Source: Cyclonatronum proteinivorum
GTDB lineage: Bacteria; Bacteroidota; Rhodothermia; Balneolales; Cyclonatronaceae
NCBI RefSeq assembly: GCF_003353065.1
Contig: NZ_CP027806.1
Location: 3,740,501 to 3,804,500 of the forward strand
Direction of reading: 5' to 3'
DNA: 64,000 nt
In this document: one piece after another, positions 63,508 to 64,000 of the stretch
Numbering within the stretch: the stretch's first letter is position 1
Layout of the letters: each line of letters begins with the position of its first letter
Made by a program: the position numbers and the translations under genes
Notes under the pieces: generated by a model
The model's input: the letters and a program-made list of their open reading frames with translations, nothing else
Told to the model about the DNA's origin: nothing
Databases searched by the model: none

Positions 63508-63539
63508 ATATTCTAATATCAATATCCGATATAGAATAT
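63508..63539 (+). promoter_or_regulatory. Inverted-repeat operator candidate upstream of the Rrf2 gene
   Basis: ATATTCTAATATC (63508-63520) is mirrored by GATAT-AGAATAT (63528-63539) with one base missing in the right arm. A second dyad, AAATCT/AGATTT, lies about 40 bp upstream. AT-rich dyads of this size next to the gene are typical of Rrf2-family autoregulation. Confidence 0.55.
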
Positions 63540-63546
63540 TACCATT

Positions 63547-64000
63547 ATGCAATTTCTCTCCTTAGGCACCCAATACACGCTTACCGCCCTGATCTTCCTG
63601 AGTCGTCAGGAGCAAGGTACTGCGGTTTCAGCGTCCAAGCTGGCTGAGCCCTTAAACAGCCCCAGCACTTATCTGAGCCAAATGCTCACCCGCCTTATAG
63701 AGCCGGGTATCATCGGCACACGGCGGGGAATCCATGGAGGGGTGTATCTGGCTAAAGAAGCCGCTGAAATTTCGATATATGATATTGTTACGGCGGTTGA
63801 AGGCGACGATTTCTTTAAAACCTGCTTTCTCGGTATAAGCGGCTGCGGCGATGTTGAGCCCTGCCCTTTCCATGAGGAGTGGGGGAAGAAAAGAGGGGAT
63901 ATCGAGGAGTGGCTGCGCGCGACTTCGCTTGATGACCTTGCCAATGACCTGTCAAATCATCTTAGTAATGGCCTGTTTCAGTTTGAGCGCAAAGCCCAAG
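63547..64000 (+). CDS. Rrf2 family transcriptional regulator (3' end outside the window)
   Basis: 151 codons open to the right edge. MQFLSLGTQYTLTALIFLSR starts the winged helix. VSASKLAEPLNSPSTYLSQM is the recognition region and GTRRGIHGGVYLAKEAAEIS is the wing, with the family's GxxGGxxL pattern. A Cys-containing loop, FKTCFLGISGCGDVEPCPFH, provides three cysteines spaced as in IscR/NsrR/RirA-type [Fe-S]-sensing members. It probably senses iron-sulfur, NO or redox state. The visible length is already near the family norm of 140-165 residues, so little is missing. Confidence 0.9.
   Translation, partial: MQFLSLGTQYTLTALIFLSRQEQGTAVSASKLAEPLNSPSTYLSQMLTRLIEPGIIGTRRGIHGGVYLAKEAAEISIYDIVTAVEGDDFFKTCFLGISGCGDVEPCPFHEEWGKKRGDIEEWLRATSLDDLANDLSNHLSNGLFQFERKAQ

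Overview
The window is chromosomal DNA of a free-living Bacteroidota-like bacterium, most likely of the Balneolota/Rhodothermota branch. The evidence is the C-terminal type IX secretion sorting domains with the NYPNPFNP motif, many secreted Gln-started mature proteins, DUF3098, DUF5777, an Rrf2 regulator and moderate GC (about 50%). A proteolytic soda-lake genus such as Cyclonatronum would fit, but that name is inference. There is no phage, plasmid or CRISPR signature.

Layout. 1-19,200 is ordinary core and envelope DNA: a partial secreted protein, DUF3098, a DUF92 membrane protein, a dicarboxylate/amino-acid symporter, TPR proteins, a secreted DNase I-like nuclease, Maf, MazG, citrate synthase, a GH3 protein and PEP carboxylase. 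19,200-42,760 is a 23.5-kb accessory array described below. 42,286-64,000 returns to core DNA: Bcp peroxiredoxin, an SbcD/YhaO plus YhaN-like nuclease pair, a Rieske-YceI-DUF5777 operon, tRNA-Arg(CCG), an M28 peptidase, a lipase, a SpoIIE-type phosphatase, two secreted proteins, a DUF4143 ATPase, a broken ilvD, an acyl-ACP thioesterase and the start of an Rrf2 regulator.

The array is the most unusual part. It contains five modules. Each has one or two envelope genes (beta-barrel, BNR-propeller lipoprotein, PD40-propeller lipoprotein, or small lipoprotein) followed by a secreted subtilisin-like (S8) peptidase; the three long peptidases have a beta-helix stalk and a C-terminal sorting domain. 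Most modules are separated by a shared 600-780-bp cassette. The cassette holds a fragment of the 3' end of bcp, whose intact copy lies at the right end of the array, a homopolymeric G tract of different length in each copy (9, 13, 9 and 11), a TTGACT motif and a C tract. The last 1.33 kb of peptidases 1 and 5 are almost identical and share the same +1 frameshift. Peptidase 4 has one in-frame TAA, and peptidases 2 and 3 are decayed, so no peptidase gene is intact as a single frame. The layout suggests repeated tandem duplication and gene conversion of surface-peptidase modules, with constant 3' ends and changing 5' ends, possibly with phase variation.

The core DNA also carries small dispersed repeats: eight copies of a ~90-bp element sitting downstream of terminators, four copies of a 226-229-bp MITE-like element with CCCGCATTATTCAC ends, and three copies of a GTAGAGAC palindrome. 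A 22-bp-period repeat array precedes the DUF4143 ATPase gene. The ilvD lesions, if real, suggest dependence on external branched-chain amino acids, which would fit a protein-eating life style (inference).
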